The translations under genes and the position numbers were made by a program. A stretch of DNA of 64,000 nucleotides from Pacificimonas pallii (GTDB lineage Bacteria; Pseudomonadota; Alphaproteobacteria; Sphingomonadales; Sphingomonadaceae). The DNA lies in assembly GCF_019204005.1 (NCBI RefSeq), contig NZ_JAGSPA010000002.1, positions 124,001 through 188,000 on the forward strand, written 5' to 3'. The notes beneath the pieces are model-generated. The model was not told the DNA's origin and did no database searches. It worked only from the letters and a program-made list of their open reading frames with translations. Below, in pieces: positions 34,433-44,063 of this stretch (position 1 is its first letter; every line of letters begins with the position of its first letter).

Positions 34433-35159
34433 CGCGCCCGCTATATCGCCGATCAGGCGGTTTGGACCGCTTGCCATCCTGGTCATCGGACTTGCCGCCT
34501 TCTTCAGCCTTGGCGGTGCCCAGTATCTCAGCCTCGACTATCTGAGCGCGCAATATGGCACCCTGACGGCATATGTTGCCGATAACATCGTCGTGGCGGC
34601 GATCGCCTTTGCCGTGCTGTATACGCTCGTCGTCGCGATCAGCGTACCGGGCGCCGCGCCCCTGACCATCGCGGGAGGCCTGCTGTTCGGAACGCTTCTC
34701 GGCGGGAGCCTGACCGTTATCGGCGCGACGGTCGGCGCGATCATCGTTTTCCTGGCAGCGCGCACCGCCCTTGCCGACCTGCTGCGACGAAAGGCCGGGC
34801 CGCGCGTCACCAAACTGCGTGACGGGTTTGAGAAAAACGCCTTCAATTATCTGCTGTTTCTTCGGCTTGTTCCGGCGTTTCCGTTTTTTCTAGTGAACAT
34901 CGCGGCGGGACTGTTTGGCATGCGCACATTGCCTTATGCAGCCGCGACCGGCCTTGGGATCATTCCCGGCACATTCGTCTTTGCCAGCATCGGCGCGGGC
35001 GCGGGCGCCGTTATCGCGCGGGGTGACGAGCTGAGCCTGTCCGGCATATTGACCGATCCGAAGGTGCTGTTGCCGATTATCGGGCTCGCCGCGCTCGCCC
35101 TGCTGCCGATCATGATCAAACGGTTCCGCAGTGACGCGACCGGGGCAGGCGCGGACTAG
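34419..35159 (+). CDS. TVP38/TMEM64 (DedA superfamily) membrane protein
   Basis: A 246-residue polytopic protein of the TVP38/TMEM64 family, related to DedA flippase-like proteins. The conserved core is AISVPGAAPLTIAGGLLFG, then FLRLVPAFPFFLVNIAAGL with the arginine and prolines of the re-entrant loop, and IIPGTFVFASIGAG. These proteins are thought to move lipids or lipid-linked carriers across the inner membrane. The open frame starts at 34293, but ATG 34419 begins just before the first hydrophobic segment and overlaps the small exported protein's end, so I use it. Confidence 0.88.
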   Translation: MTPDSAPAISPIRRFGPLAILVIGLAAFFSLGGAQYLSLDYLSAQYGTLTAYVADNIVVAAIAFAVLYTLVVAISVPGAAPLTIAGGLLFGTLLGGSLTVIGATVGAIIVFLAARTALADLLRRKAGPRVTKLRDGFEKNAFNYLLFLRLVPAFPFFLVNIAAGLFGMRTLPYAAATGLGIIPGTFVFASIGAGAGAVIARGDELSLSGILTDPKVLLPIIGLAALALLPIMIKRFRSDATGAGAD

Positions 35160-35488
35160 CGGTTCGCGTTGCGCATATAGGGACGCGGCCCGCGCCTGAG
35201 CAGCCAGTCGGACCAGCCGCCCCATTTCGGCCAGCGGCGGACGAACCAGACATAGCGCTTCTTCGCCCAGCGCGAATTGCGGAGGATCAGTGTCAGGCCG
35301 AGTGCGAACCCCGCAAAGCCGAGCGGACCTGGTGCCAGACCGCCGATGGGCGGGGCGAGGATGCAGAGGACGATGCCGGCCGTCAGTTCAGCCCATCGCC
35401 GCCATGCCGGGCGCGGCTTGCGCACGTTCACTTTCAGCTCGACGTGATCGAGGTCGACGAGATCGGAAAGGCGCGGAGGTGGTTTCAT
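35156..35488 (-). CDS. Small membrane protein, PGPGW-like
   Basis: A 110-residue protein with two hydrophobic segments (about 33-50 and 52-70) around LAPGPLGFAGFALGLTLILR, resembling the PGPGW transmembrane family, followed by a Trp/Arg-rich tail (WFVRRWPKWGGWSDWLLRR). The tail would sit at the membrane surface. Function unknown. Convergent with the TVP38 gene, overlapping it by four bases, and divergent from comM. Confidence 0.65.
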   Translation of the reverse strand: MKPPPRLSDLVDLDHVELKVNVRKPRPAWRRWAELTAGIVLCILAPPIGGLAPGPLGFAGFALGLTLILRNSRWAKKRYVWFVRRWPKWGGWSDWLLRRGPRPYMRNANR

Positions 35489-35604
35489 TTTCTGACCTTC
35501 AATGAAGGCATGCGGGCGGGCATTTCAATCCTGTCATTTAAAACTTCATGGACTCGGCATATGCCCTGCCAGTAGGCGGGCGGAACAAAAGGGGAGCATG
35601 GCAA

Positions 35605-37113
35605 ATGGTCGCGCACGTCACGACGACGGCATTTCTGGGGCTTGAGGCGCGTAGCGTCGATGTGCAGGTGCAGGTCGCCAAGGGCGCTACCAAATTCACG
35701 ATCGTCGGGCTCGCTGACAAGGCCGTTGCCGAATCTCAGGAGCGGGTGCGGGCCGCGCTGTCCGGTATCGGCCTCGCCATGCCGTTCCAGCGCGTGACCG
35801 TCAATCTGTCGCCCGCCGATCTGCCGAAAGAGGGCTCGCATTACGACCTTCCCATTGCGCTTGGCCTGTTGGCGGCGATGGGTATCGTCGATGCCGAGCA
35901 ACTGGCGGATTATCTGATCGTGGGTGAACTGGGTCTGGATGGGCGGATCGCAAATGTGCCGGGCGTGCTGCTGGCAGCGCTCCACGCCTCGGGCCATGAT
36001 CTGGGTCTGATCTGTCCCGCCGCGCAGGGCGGAGAGGCGGCGTGGGCCGGACGGATCGAAGTGCTGGCGGCACCGGGACTGCTCGAACTTCTGAATCACT
36101 TCAAGGGCACGCAATTGCTGACGGCGCCGCAGCCCGCCGAACCGGCCGAGGTGGCGCCGGCACCCGACCTTAACGCGGTGAAAGGCCAGGAAACGGCGAA
36201 GCGGGCGTTGGAAATTGCCGCGGCAGGCGGTCACAATTTGCTGATGTCCGGCCCTCCGGGCGCTGGGAAATCCCTGCTGGCGGCGACTTTGCCCGGCATA
36301 TTGCCGCCGCTCGATCCGGCAGAAGCGCTTGAAGTTTCCATGGTCGCTTCGGTGGCCGGAACGCTGGAGGCCGGGCGTCTGATCCGTCAGCGTCCGTTCC
36401 GCGCGCCGCATCACAGCGCGTCCATGCCCGCGCTTGTCGGCGGCGGGCAAAAGGCCCGTCCGGGTGAGGTCAGCCTTGCGCATCTCGGCGTCCTCTTCCT
36501 TGACGAGCTGCCGGAATTCGACCGGCGGGTGCTGGATAGCCTGCGGCAACCGCTCGAAACGGGGGAGGTTTCGATTGCGCGGGCAGCCATGCACGTGACG
36601 TATCCGGCCAGGGTGCAGCTTATCGCGGCGCAAAATCCGTGTCGTTGCGGGCATTTGGGCGACCCGGCTTTGGCCTGTGCCCGCGCGCCGCGCTGCGCAG
36701 CCGATTATCAGGCGAAGATTTCCGGGCCGCTGCTCGACCGCATCGACCTGCATGTCGAGGTTGAGGCCGTGACCGCGGCGGACCTGACCATGCCGCCGCC
36801 TGCCGAAGGGAGTGCCGAAGTGGCCGCGCGGGTTGCGGCGGCAAGGGACATTCAGCGCAGCCGGTATCAGGACGAGAAGGCACGGACAAATTCAGACGCG
36901 GATGGCAAGTTGCTGGAGAGGGTCGCGACACCCGATGAACCGGGGCGCGAATTGCTGGCAAGGGCGGCAGAGGCCATGCGGCTGACGGCGCGGTCCTACC
37001 ACCGCGTTCTGAAAGTTGCGCGGACCATTGCGGACCTGGCCGGTACCGACAGGGTTGGCCGGGTGCACATCGCCGAAGCGCTCAGCTATCGCAGGCGTCC
37101 GCCCGTCAATTAG
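35605..37113 (+). CDS. comM: YifB/ComM family Mg-chelatase-like AAA+ ATPase
   Basis: A 502-residue protein: an N-terminal Lon-protease-like ChlI domain (1-165) with SVDVQVQVAKGATKFTIVGL, a Mg-chelatase AAA+ core with Walker A GPPGAGKSLL and Walker B LGVLFLDELPEF, a cysteine cluster region NPCRCGHLGDP, and the C-terminal Mg_chelatase_C domain. ComM is a helicase that promotes branch migration in natural transformation in Vibrio; its role elsewhere is less clear. The start at 35605 has GGGGAG 8 bases upstream; the open frame begins 57 bases earlier. Confidence 0.94.
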   Translation: MVAHVTTTAFLGLEARSVDVQVQVAKGATKFTIVGLADKAVAESQERVRAALSGIGLAMPFQRVTVNLSPADLPKEGSHYDLPIALGLLAAMGIVDAEQLADYLIVGELGLDGRIANVPGVLLAALHASGHDLGLICPAAQGGEAAWAGRIEVLAAPGLLELLNHFKGTQLLTAPQPAEPAEVAPAPDLNAVKGQETAKRALEIAAAGGHNLLMSGPPGAGKSLLAATLPGILPPLDPAEALEVSMVASVAGTLEAGRLIRQRPFRAPHHSASMPALVGGGQKARPGEVSLAHLGVLFLDELPEFDRRVLDSLRQPLETGEVSIARAAMHVTYPARVQLIAAQNPCRCGHLGDPALACARAPRCAADYQAKISGPLLDRIDLHVEVEAVTAADLTMPPPAEGSAEVAARVAAARDIQRSRYQDEKARTNSDADGKLLERVATPDEPGRELLARAAEAMRLTARSYHRVLKVARTIADLAGTDRVGRVHIAEALSYRRRPPVN

Positions 37114-37145
37114 GCGTCGATCGGGCAGGGTGACCATTTTCATGG

Positions 37146-37173
37146 CGCGCTTCCTGAGCGTTTTTGGTTTTTT
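37146..37173 (+). terminator. Short stem with two T runs after comM
   Basis: CGCT and AGCG flank a four-base TCCT loop (37149-37160), followed by TTTTTGGTTTTTT (37161-37173). It lies about 35 bases past the comM stop in the convergent gap with the histidine kinase. The stem is short, but the T tract is the longest in this neighbourhood. Confidence 0.4.
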
Positions 37174-37234
37174 GCAGCATGGCACCGACAAGACACCAGA
37201 ATGGCCATATCGGGATGGCGGGGCGCCAAGCGAA

Positions 37235-39007
37235 TTAGCCGGCCGCCGTCAAGATTCTGGAGGCGGGCAGGTCCACTGTCGCAATCGTGCCGCCCTCAGC
37301 GGGACGTGTGAGCGTCAGACTGCCCCCGTGAAGCTGTGCGAATTCCCGAACGAGCGACAGGCCAAGGCCCACGCCGCCATATTGCCGGGTCTCGCTGCTT
37401 TCCGCCTGCACGAAGGGTTCCTGAACCGCTTCCAGCATGTCCTCGGGAATGCCGACGCCGTTATCGATAACGGATATATCCGCGCCGCCATCGGCGCGAT
37501 GTTCAAGCCGGAGTGTGACTTCCGGATGTTCGTTGCTGAACTTCGCGGCGTTTTCGATAAGGTTCAGGACGGTCTGACGCAAAAGGCGGCGATCCGCGCA
37601 GGCGACGATGACCTTGTCCAGGCCTTCTTCGGCAAACCGAATGCGCGTATCGCTGCTGCGGCCCTCGATCAGCAGACGCGCGCTGCGCATCATTTTGCTC
37701 AAGTCCACTTCGGTTTCCTGCAGGCTGATCTGGCCCGTTTCAATCCGGGCAAGATCGAGCAGGTCGTTAACGATGGAGAGGAGGTGCTGGCCGCTGTCGG
37801 AAATGATGCGGGCATAACCCATATGGCGCCTGGGATCGACACGGTCACGATCATAGTCCTGCACCATCAGGTCGGAAAAGCCGATCACGGCGTTCAGCGG
37901 CGTTCGCAGTTCGTGACTCATCTTGGCGAGGAAATCAGTCTTGGCCGCGCTCGCGGCCTCTGCCCGATCCCTGGCGGCGACAAGATCCTTCTGCAGGGTC
38001 AGGAGGCGGTCTTCATTCGTTTTCAGGTTGGAAATGTCGACATGATAGATGGCGACGTGATCGGTAGCGACCGGGCCGATTGTCGACCGGAACCACCGAT
38101 CGTCCAAGGGAAAGGTCCTGCTGTAGGTTTCGCTGACGGGACCGCCCTGACGGAGGATCGCATCTTCGGGCAGGGCCTCGCGGTTTGCCGTATCGATGTC
38201 GACCCATTTCGCCCCCGCGCGCAGGGCCTTTACCCCGAGCAGGCGGCGATAGGCCTCGTTCCATAAAAGGATGGTCCCATTGCCGTCGTAAAGCGCGAAC
38301 GCTTCAGCCGATCGCGAGAATTCCGTCCAAAGGGCCTGTGACCTGGCGAGCTCATCTTTGGATTTCTGCGCCTCCGACCGTGCCTGCAGACTGGCTCTCA
38401 GCGCCCCGGCATTGATCCCGATGCCGACCAGGATCGCACCGAGAAAGGCGAAACTAAGAAAGACAAGAACAAAATAATCAGTGTTTCCAATTGCCGCGAA
38501 AACAGTGACATATGAAAGCACGACGGGAATGATGAAGGCTATCGCGGCCTTCGGAACCGCGCTTAGCGTCGTTGTCGAGGCGACCGCGAGACTGAGCGCG
38601 ATCAAGGGCAGTGCGACTTTTCCCGGACCCGGAAGGTAGGGAACCGCCAGCGCGGTGATTCCCCACATAATTCCCGCCAATAGCGTTTTCGATGTCGTGT
38701 TTCTCAAAAGGCGGCGTGCGCGAGCTTCGGTGAGCTGCTTACTGTTCACTTTTATGCGCCGGAAGATTTGTACACTGAGAAGCAGCGCGAAGACACCGAA
38801 CCAGACCAGTTCGAGACGCCCGGGGATATGCCCCCAGGTGATGATCAGCGCACCCACAAGCGACAGCAATACGATAACGATGTTATTGACGCTTTGCAGG
38901 GAATACATCTCTGCGAACGCCCGCGGCCCAAAGGGCCCGTCGGGGTCCATCGCAGATAAACGGGACAGACCAAGCGTCATGTGACGCTTAGACCCTTGGT
39001 CGGTCAT
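37235..39007 (-). CDS. Orphan sensor histidine kinase, multi-TM sensor + PAS + HisKA/HATPase
   Basis: A 590-residue inner-membrane kinase. Six or seven transmembrane helices (about 40-215) form the sensor; a short coiled coil leads into a PAS domain (about 230-345) with FALYDGNGTILLWNEAYRRL; then HisKA with the phosphorylated histidine in KMSHELRTPLNAVIGFSDLM (about residue 370), and the HATPase with N box LIENAAKFS, G1 DNGVGIP and G2 GGVGLGLSLV. All ATP-binding motifs look intact. There is no receiver domain and no response regulator gene beside it, so its partner is elsewhere, as in general stress or PleC/DivJ-like alphaproteobacterial kinases. Confidence 0.9.
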   Translation of the reverse strand: MTDQGSKRHMTLGLSRLSAMDPDGPFGPRAFAEMYSLQSVNNIVIVLLSLVGALIITWGHIPGRLELVWFGVFALLLSVQIFRRIKVNSKQLTEARARRLLRNTTSKTLLAGIMWGITALAVPYLPGPGKVALPLIALSLAVASTTTLSAVPKAAIAFIIPVVLSYVTVFAAIGNTDYFVLVFLSFAFLGAILVGIGINAGALRASLQARSEAQKSKDELARSQALWTEFSRSAEAFALYDGNGTILLWNEAYRRLLGVKALRAGAKWVDIDTANREALPEDAILRQGGPVSETYSRTFPLDDRWFRSTIGPVATDHVAIYHVDISNLKTNEDRLLTLQKDLVAARDRAEAASAAKTDFLAKMSHELRTPLNAVIGFSDLMVQDYDRDRVDPRRHMGYARIISDSGQHLLSIVNDLLDLARIETGQISLQETEVDLSKMMRSARLLIEGRSSDTRIRFAEEGLDKVIVACADRRLLRQTVLNLIENAAKFSNEHPEVTLRLEHRADGGADISVIDNGVGIPEDMLEAVQEPFVQAESSETRQYGGVGLGLSLVREFAQLHGGSLTLTRPAEGGTIATVDLPASRILTAAG

Positions 39008-39077
39008 CTGCCCCCTTTTCCCATCAGCTGCTCTGCAAAGTGTACCGGTTTGCGGAAGGTTTCGCCATAGGGCTGCG

Positions 39078-41666
39078 TTAGCCCGGTTTGTCTTCCCTAA
39101 TCGTAAATGTCAGTTCCTTATCGCCTTCGTCGATGTGAACCGTGGCACCGTCCGCGATCTCGCCTGCCAGGATACGGTCGGCAAGCGGATCCTGCACGTA
39201 GCGCTGGATCGCCCGTTTCAGCGGGCGGGCACCATAGACCGGATCATAGCCGACCCGCCCGATCCACGAGCGCGCCGCGTCCGTCAGTTCCAGGTCGATC
39301 TTTCGGTCGACCAGAAGTTTCTCGACCCGGCCAAGCTGGATGTCCACGATGGGGCCCATATGCTCTTCCGCCAGCCTATGGAACAGGATGATGTCGTCCA
39401 GGCGGTTGAGGAATTCCGGACGGAAATGTCCGCGCACGACTTCCATGACTTCATCCTCAACTTCCGACACCTTCTGGTCGGCGCGCAGCTCGGCCAGATA
39501 TTGCGAGCCGAGATTGGACGTCAGGATGACGATCGTGTTGGAAAAGTCCACGACATGGCCATGACTGTCCGACAGTCGCCCATCATCGAGTAGCTGCAAA
39601 AGCACGTTGAAGACATCGGCATGCGCCTTTTCGACTTCATCGAACAGGACCACCTGATAGGGCTTGCGCCGGACCGCCTCGGTCAGCGCGCCGCCTTCGT
39701 CATAGCCGACATAGCCGGGAGGCGCGCCGATCAGCCGGGCGACGGCGTGCTTTTCCATATATTCCGACATGTCGATACGGACCATGGCGTTCGGGTCATC
39801 GAACAGGAAATTCGCCAGCGATTTCGTCAGTTCGGTCTTGCCGACGCCGGTAGGGCCGAGGAACAGGAAACTGCCGAGGGGACGATTCGGGTCCTTCAGT
39901 CCCGCACGGGCGCGGCGGACGGCTTTCGAGACGACACGCACGGCGTCCTCCTGACCGATGACGCGTTTCCCGAGTTCCGCCTCCATATTGAGCAGCTTTT
40001 CACGCTCGCCCGCCATCATGCGCTCGACGGGGATGCCGGTCCACCGCGCGACGACACCGGCGATATCTTCACCGGTGACTTCCTCGCGCAGCATCGCGCC
40101 TTCTGACGCCTCGGCGGCTTCGGCAAGCTGCTTTTCCAGCTTCGGAATTTCGCCGTAACTGAGTTCGCCCGCCCGTTGCAGATTGCCTTCGCGCTGCGCC
40201 TGTTCCAGTTCGATACGGGCCTGGTCGAGCTGTTCCTTGATCATCTGCTCGGCGTCGATCTTGTCGCGTTCGGCCTGCCAGCGTTGGGTCAGGGCGGCCG
40301 ACTGCTCTTCAAGGTCGATCAGTTCCTTGCGGAGCGATTCCAGTCGTGATTTCGAGCCGTCGTCGCTTTCCTTCTCAAGCGCGGATTCCTCGATCTTCAA
40401 CTGGATGATGCGGCGGTCGAGATTTTCGATTTCCTCCGGCTTCGATTCCACCTCCATGCGGATGCGGGACGCGGCCTCGTCCATAAGATCGATGGCCTTG
40501 TCCGGCAGGAAGCGGTCGCCAATATAGCGATCCGAAAGCTGTGCGGCGGCGACGAGCGCACCGTCGGTGATGCGAACGCCGTGATGCAGTTCGTATTTGT
40601 CCTTGATGCCGCGCAGGATGGAGATGGTATCCTCCACGCTGGGCTCGTCGATGACGACCGGCTGGAACCGGCGTTCCAGCGCGGCGTCCTTTTCGATATA
40701 TTTGCGATATTCGTCGAGCGTCGTCGCACCGATGCAGTGGAGTTCGCCGCGGGCGAGCGCCGGCTTGATGAGGTTCGAGGCGTCCATCGCACCGTCCGAT
40801 TTTCCGGCACCGACCAGCGTATGCATCTCGTCGATGAACAGAATGATCTGGCCGTCAGAGCCCTTCACTTCGTCGATGACGCCTTTCAGCCGTTCCTCAA
40901 ACTCGCCGCGATATTTCGCGCCCGCGATCAGCGCGCCCATGTCGAGCGACATCAGCGTACGGTTCTTAATGCCGTCGGGCACGTCGCCATTGGCGATGCG
41001 CAGCGCAAGTCCTTCGGCGATCGCCGTCTTGCCGACGCCGGGATCGCCGATGAGGACAGGGTTGTTCTTCGTGCGGCGGGCAAGAACCTGGATGGTACGG
41101 CGGATTTCCTCATCACGGCCGATGATCGGGTCGATTTTGCCGGTCTTGGCCTTTTCCGTAAGATCCTGCGCGAACTTTTTCAGCGCGTCATATTGCGCCT
41201 CCGCCCCCGCCGTGTCGGCGGTACGGCCGCCGGTCAGGTCGCGAATCGCTTCGTTCAGGCCCTGCGGCGTCACGCCCGCGGTCTTCAGCGCTGTTCCCGC
41301 CGCGCCGCCGGACAGTGCCAGGGCGAGCAGCATCTGCTGGACGGTGACGAAGCTGTCGCCCACCTTTTTCGCCGTTTCCTCGGCCTGACCCAGAACCCGC
41401 ACGGTGTCATTGTCCCACGACACATCCTGCGCGCCGGACCCGGTAACCTGGGATATCTTCGCGAGCGCCTGATCCGTCAGCTGCACGGCGGTCTTGGCGT
41501 CGCCGCCCGCCTTTGCGATCAATCCGGCGGACATGCCCTGCTCGTCGTCCAGCAGCGCCTTCAGCAGGTGCAGCGGCGACACGCGCTGATGGCTCAGGCG
41601 AATGGCGACGGTCTGGGCAGCCTGAAGGAAACCCTTGGCGCGGTCGGAAAAGACTTCGATGTTCAT
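39078..41666 (-). CDS. clpB: ATP-dependent disaggregase ClpB
   Basis: An 862-residue AAA+ chaperone that, with DnaK, pulls proteins out of aggregates. It has the N domain (1-145), two nucleotide-binding domains with Walker [14 protein letters not shown] and [13 protein letters not shown], and the long coiled-coil middle domain (about 410-525) that separates ClpB from ClpA or ClpC. The substrate pore motif [12 protein letters not shown] is present, and no ClpP-binding loop is seen. A candidate heat-shock promoter lies upstream. Confidence 0.97.
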   Translation of the reverse strand: MNIEVFSDRAKGFLQAAQTVAIRLSHQRVSPLHLLKALLDDEQGMSAGLIAKAGGDAKTAVQLTDQALAKISQVTGSGAQDVSWDNDTVRVLGQAEETAKKVGDSFVTVQQMLLALALSGGAAGTALKTAGVTPQGLNEAIRDLTGGRTADTAGAEAQYDALKKFAQDLTEKAKTGKIDPIIGRDEEIRRTIQVLARRTKNNPVLIGDPGVGKTAIAEGLALRIANGDVPDGIKNRTLMSLDMGALIAGAKYRGEFEERLKGVIDEVKGSDGQIILFIDEMHTLVGAGKSDGAMDASNLIKPALARGELHCIGATTLDEYRKYIEKDAALERRFQPVVIDEPSVEDTISILRGIKDKYELHHGVRITDGALVAAAQLSDRYIGDRFLPDKAIDLMDEAASRIRMEVESKPEEIENLDRRIIQLKIEESALEKESDDGSKSRLESLRKELIDLEEQSAALTQRWQAERDKIDAEQMIKEQLDQARIELEQAQREGNLQRAGELSYGEIPKLEKQLAEAAEASEGAMLREEVTGEDIAGVVARWTGIPVERMMAGEREKLLNMEAELGKRVIGQEDAVRVVSKAVRRARAGLKDPNRPLGSFLFLGPTGVGKTELTKSLANFLFDDPNAMVRIDMSEYMEKHAVARLIGAPPGYVGYDEGGALTEAVRRKPYQVVLFDEVEKAHADVFNVLLQLLDDGRLSDSHGHVVDFSNTIVILTSNLGSQYLAELRADQKVSEVEDEVMEVVRGHFRPEFLNRLDDIILFHRLAEEHMGPIVDIQLGRVEKLLVDRKIDLELTDAARSWIGRVGYDPVYGARPLKRAIQRYVQDPLADRILAGEIADGATVHIDEGDKELTFTIREDKPG

Positions 41667-41696
41667 TCGATATTGTCCTCTGCTGGTCCTGGCCCG

Positions 41697-41725
41697 AATA
41701 TGGTGTGTTAGTTAGGCAACACAAG
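41697..41725 (-). promoter_or_regulatory. Candidate RpoH (sigma-32) promoter of clpB
   Basis: On the minus strand CTTG (41722-41725) is followed after 18 bases by CCATATT (41697-41703). Alphaproteobacterial RpoH promoters have CTTG about 17-18 bases before a C-Y-T-A-T-type box. It lies 31-59 bases before the clpB ATG. No CIRCE element is visible. Confidence 0.5.
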
Positions 41726-41774
41726 GCCCGTGGGTTGCAAATTATGCGTCGGCCCGCGAGGCTGCGCCTCGATC

Positions 41775-42482
41775 ATGTATTCCCTCCAGAACATCAGCGT
41801 GTCCTACGGCACGACCATCGCGCTCCGGCCTGTCTCGATGGAAGTGGAGCCGGGGAAGACGCTCGTCCTGATCGGGCCGTCGGGCTCGGGAAAATCGACT
41901 TTGCTGCGCGTCATGGCCGGACTGGTGACGCCCGAGGGCGTGCTGGCATTTGGCGGTGCCCCTGTGACTGACTGGCAGCGGGTCCGGCGGCGGATCGGCT
42001 ATGTCATTCAGGATGGCGGCCTGTTCCCGCACCTGACGGCGCGCGAGAATATCCTGCTGATGAGCAGGGAATTGGGACTGGATAACGCCGCGCGCGTCGA
42101 GGAGTTGGCGGCGCTGACACATTTGCAGCAGGATCAGCTGGATCGTTATCCGGCGGAACTGTCGGGCGGTCAGCGGCAACGTGTCGGTATCGTCCGCGCG
42201 CTGATGCTGGACCCCGATGTGCTGCTGCTGGACGAACCGCTATCCGCGCTTGACCCGGTGATCCGGGCCGGGCTGGCCGATGAACTGAAAAACATCATCG
42301 GCACACTTAAGAAGACGGCGGTACTCGTCACGCACAGCCTGTCCGAAGCGCGGTTCTTCTCCGACAGGCTGGTGCTGATGCGCGGCGGCGCCGTGGTGCA
42401 GGAGGGCAGCTATGCCGATTTCGAAGCCCGGCCCGCTGACCCGTTCGTGACCGAATTCATCGATGCGGAGCGCAAGCTGTGA
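41775..42482 (+). CDS. ABC transporter ATP-binding protein, osmolyte (OpuCA/OsmV) type
   Basis: A 235-residue ATPase with Walker A GPSGSGKSTLL, Q-loop GYVIQDGGLFPHLT, signature LSGGQRQRVGI and Walker B DVLLLDEPLSALD. It lacks the C-terminal CBS domains of OpuCA. The pairing with a ProX/ProW-type fusion directly downstream marks it as the motor of a glycine-betaine/choline/carnitine-type importer. The ATG at 41775 fits the ABC domain start. Its last four bases overlap the next gene (GTGA). Divergent from clpB. Confidence 0.88.
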   Translation: MYSLQNISVSYGTTIALRPVSMEVEPGKTLVLIGPSGSGKSTLLRVMAGLVTPEGVLAFGGAPVTDWQRVRRRIGYVIQDGGLFPHLTARENILLMSRELGLDNAARVEELAALTHLQQDQLDRYPAELSGGQRQRVGIVRALMLDPDVLLLDEPLSALDPVIRAGLADELKNIIGTLKKTAVLVTHSLSEARFFSDRLVLMRGGAVVQEGSYADFEARPADPFVTEFIDAERKL

Positions 42483-43984
42483 CGGGGCTGCAGCCTGCGT
42501 TCCGCATCCGGTTCGCGCTGTCTTTGCTGTGCCTTTTGTTCGCGTTCCCTGCTCAGGCGCAAATCAAGGTCGCGTCGAAGCTGTTCACAGAGTCGGTTAT
42601 TCTGGGAGAGATTGCCAGATCGGCCATCGCCAGCCGGACGGATGAGACGGTCATCCATGCCCGCGAACTTGGCGGAACACGGGTTGTTTTCAATGCCATC
42701 GAAGCGGGCGAAATCGACGTGTATGCCGATTATACCGGCACGCTGCGGTTCGAGACTCTTGCCGGCGAGGATGTCGCGACGGATGCCGGCTTGAGGGCGG
42801 CATTGGCGGCGCGCGGGCTGAAGATGACCGCGTCTCTCGGCTTTTCGAATAATTATGCCATCGCGCTGATGCCTGATCTGGCGGCTGAGCTTGGTGTGGA
42901 AACCATCAGCGATCTTCGCGATCACCCGAACCTGGTATTTGGTGTCGCCAGTGAGTTTCTGGACCGGGCGGATGGGTGGCAGGCGCTGAAGGCGGCATAT
43001 GACCTGCCGCAAACGGATGCGCGCGGGATGATCCACGATCTGGCCTATCGCGCGCTGGCGTCCGGGCAGACGGACGCGATCGATGCCTACACGACGGACC
43101 CGCAGATCGCGCAATATGATCTGAAACTGCTGCGGGACGACCGGGGCCATTTCCCTACTTATGACGCTGTCTTTATATACCGGGCCGACCTGCCCGCAGC
43201 GGCGCAGGCAGCTCTGGAAGCGCTGGCAGGGTCGCTGGATGAGGCGGCGATGCAGCAGCTGAATATGCGTGCGCAGCTTGGCGGTGAGGCGGAGGCGGTG
43301 CTTGCGGCCGAAATCGTGTCGGAGGTGCTGGGCGAAACCGTTGAGGCCGCCGCGCAGAAGAGCCGCACGGCGCGCATCTGGCAGCGTACGAAAGAACATC
43401 TGGTACTGGTCGGCATCGCCCTGTCCGCCGCGCTCGTCACGGCCATTCCGCTGGGCATCGCAGCGGCGCGCCTGCCGCGATTTGGCAGCATCATTCTTGG
43501 CGGCGTGGGAATCCTGCAGACGATTCCAAGCCTCGCGCTGTTCGTTGTCCTGATCCCGTTCATGGGGATCGGCGCAGTGCCGACGGTTTTTGCGCTGTTC
43601 CTATATTCGCTCCTGCCGATTGTCAGGAATACGCATGCAGGGCTGTCCGGAATCGCGCCGGGACTGCTCGACAGCGCGGACGCGCTTGGCCTGTCGCGCG
43701 GTGCGCGGCTTCGGCGCGTGGAGCTACCGCTCGCCGCGCCGACGATCATGGCGGGTGTGAAGACCGCCGCGGTGATTGCGGTGGGGCTGGCGACGCTGGG
43801 CGCGATCATCGGCGCCGGCGGTTATGGACAGCCGATCCTGACGGGAATCCGGCTCGCCTCGACGCCGCTGATTCTTGAGGGGGCGATTCCGGCGGCGATA
43901 TTGGCCTTGATCATGCAGTGGTTGTTCGACCTTGCCGAACGCTGGATAACGCCGCGCGGGCTTCGGCTGCGTCAGGCCGCGTGA
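42479..43984 (+). CDS. Fused substrate-binding protein and permease of osmolyte-type ABC transporter
   Basis: A 501-residue fusion. A signal peptide or first anchor (about 8-27) leads to an OpuAC/ProX-like substrate-binding domain (about 28-285) with KLFTESVILGEI, VYADYTGTL and FSNNYAIALM, then a ProW/OpuCB-type permease (about 305-495) with five or six helices and the coupling EAA-like segment DSADALGLSRGARLRRVELP. Substrates of this family are quaternary amines such as glycine betaine, choline or carnitine. Here the binding domain precedes the membrane domain, the opposite of the OpuF-type order I know. Two-gene importer with the ATPase upstream. Confidence 0.85.
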   Translation: MTGLQPAFRIRFALSLLCLLFAFPAQAQIKVASKLFTESVILGEIARSAIASRTDETVIHARELGGTRVVFNAIEAGEIDVYADYTGTLRFETLAGEDVATDAGLRAALAARGLKMTASLGFSNNYAIALMPDLAAELGVETISDLRDHPNLVFGVASEFLDRADGWQALKAAYDLPQTDARGMIHDLAYRALASGQTDAIDAYTTDPQIAQYDLKLLRDDRGHFPTYDAVFIYRADLPAAAQAALEALAGSLDEAAMQQLNMRAQLGGEAEAVLAAEIVSEVLGETVEAAAQKSRTARIWQRTKEHLVLVGIALSAALVTAIPLGIAAARLPRFGSIILGGVGILQTIPSLALFVVLIPFMGIGAVPTVFALFLYSLLPIVRNTHAGLSGIAPGLLDSADALGLSRGARLRRVELPLAAPTIMAGVKTAAVIAVGLATLGAIIGAGGYGQPILTGIRLASTPLILEGAIPAAILALIMQWLFDLAERWITPRGLRLRQAA

Positions 43985-44063
43985 TGGCCCGGGCCTGCCG
44001 AAGCGAACGCCGCGACCCCGCGCCCCCTTGCAAAGTCAGCGTCCGCCCGCGAGATCGCAGGAC

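Noticed and set aside
35485-36753. Minus-strand open frame of 422 codons
   Set aside because: Antisense to comM, which has clear Walker motifs. Shadow frame; no family resemblance.
37016-38266. Plus-strand open frame of 416 codons
   Set aside because: Antisense to the histidine kinase and running on from comM. Shadow frame.
40581-41711. Plus-strand open frame of 376 codons
   Set aside because: Antisense to the N-terminal half of clpB; shadow frame with no motif.
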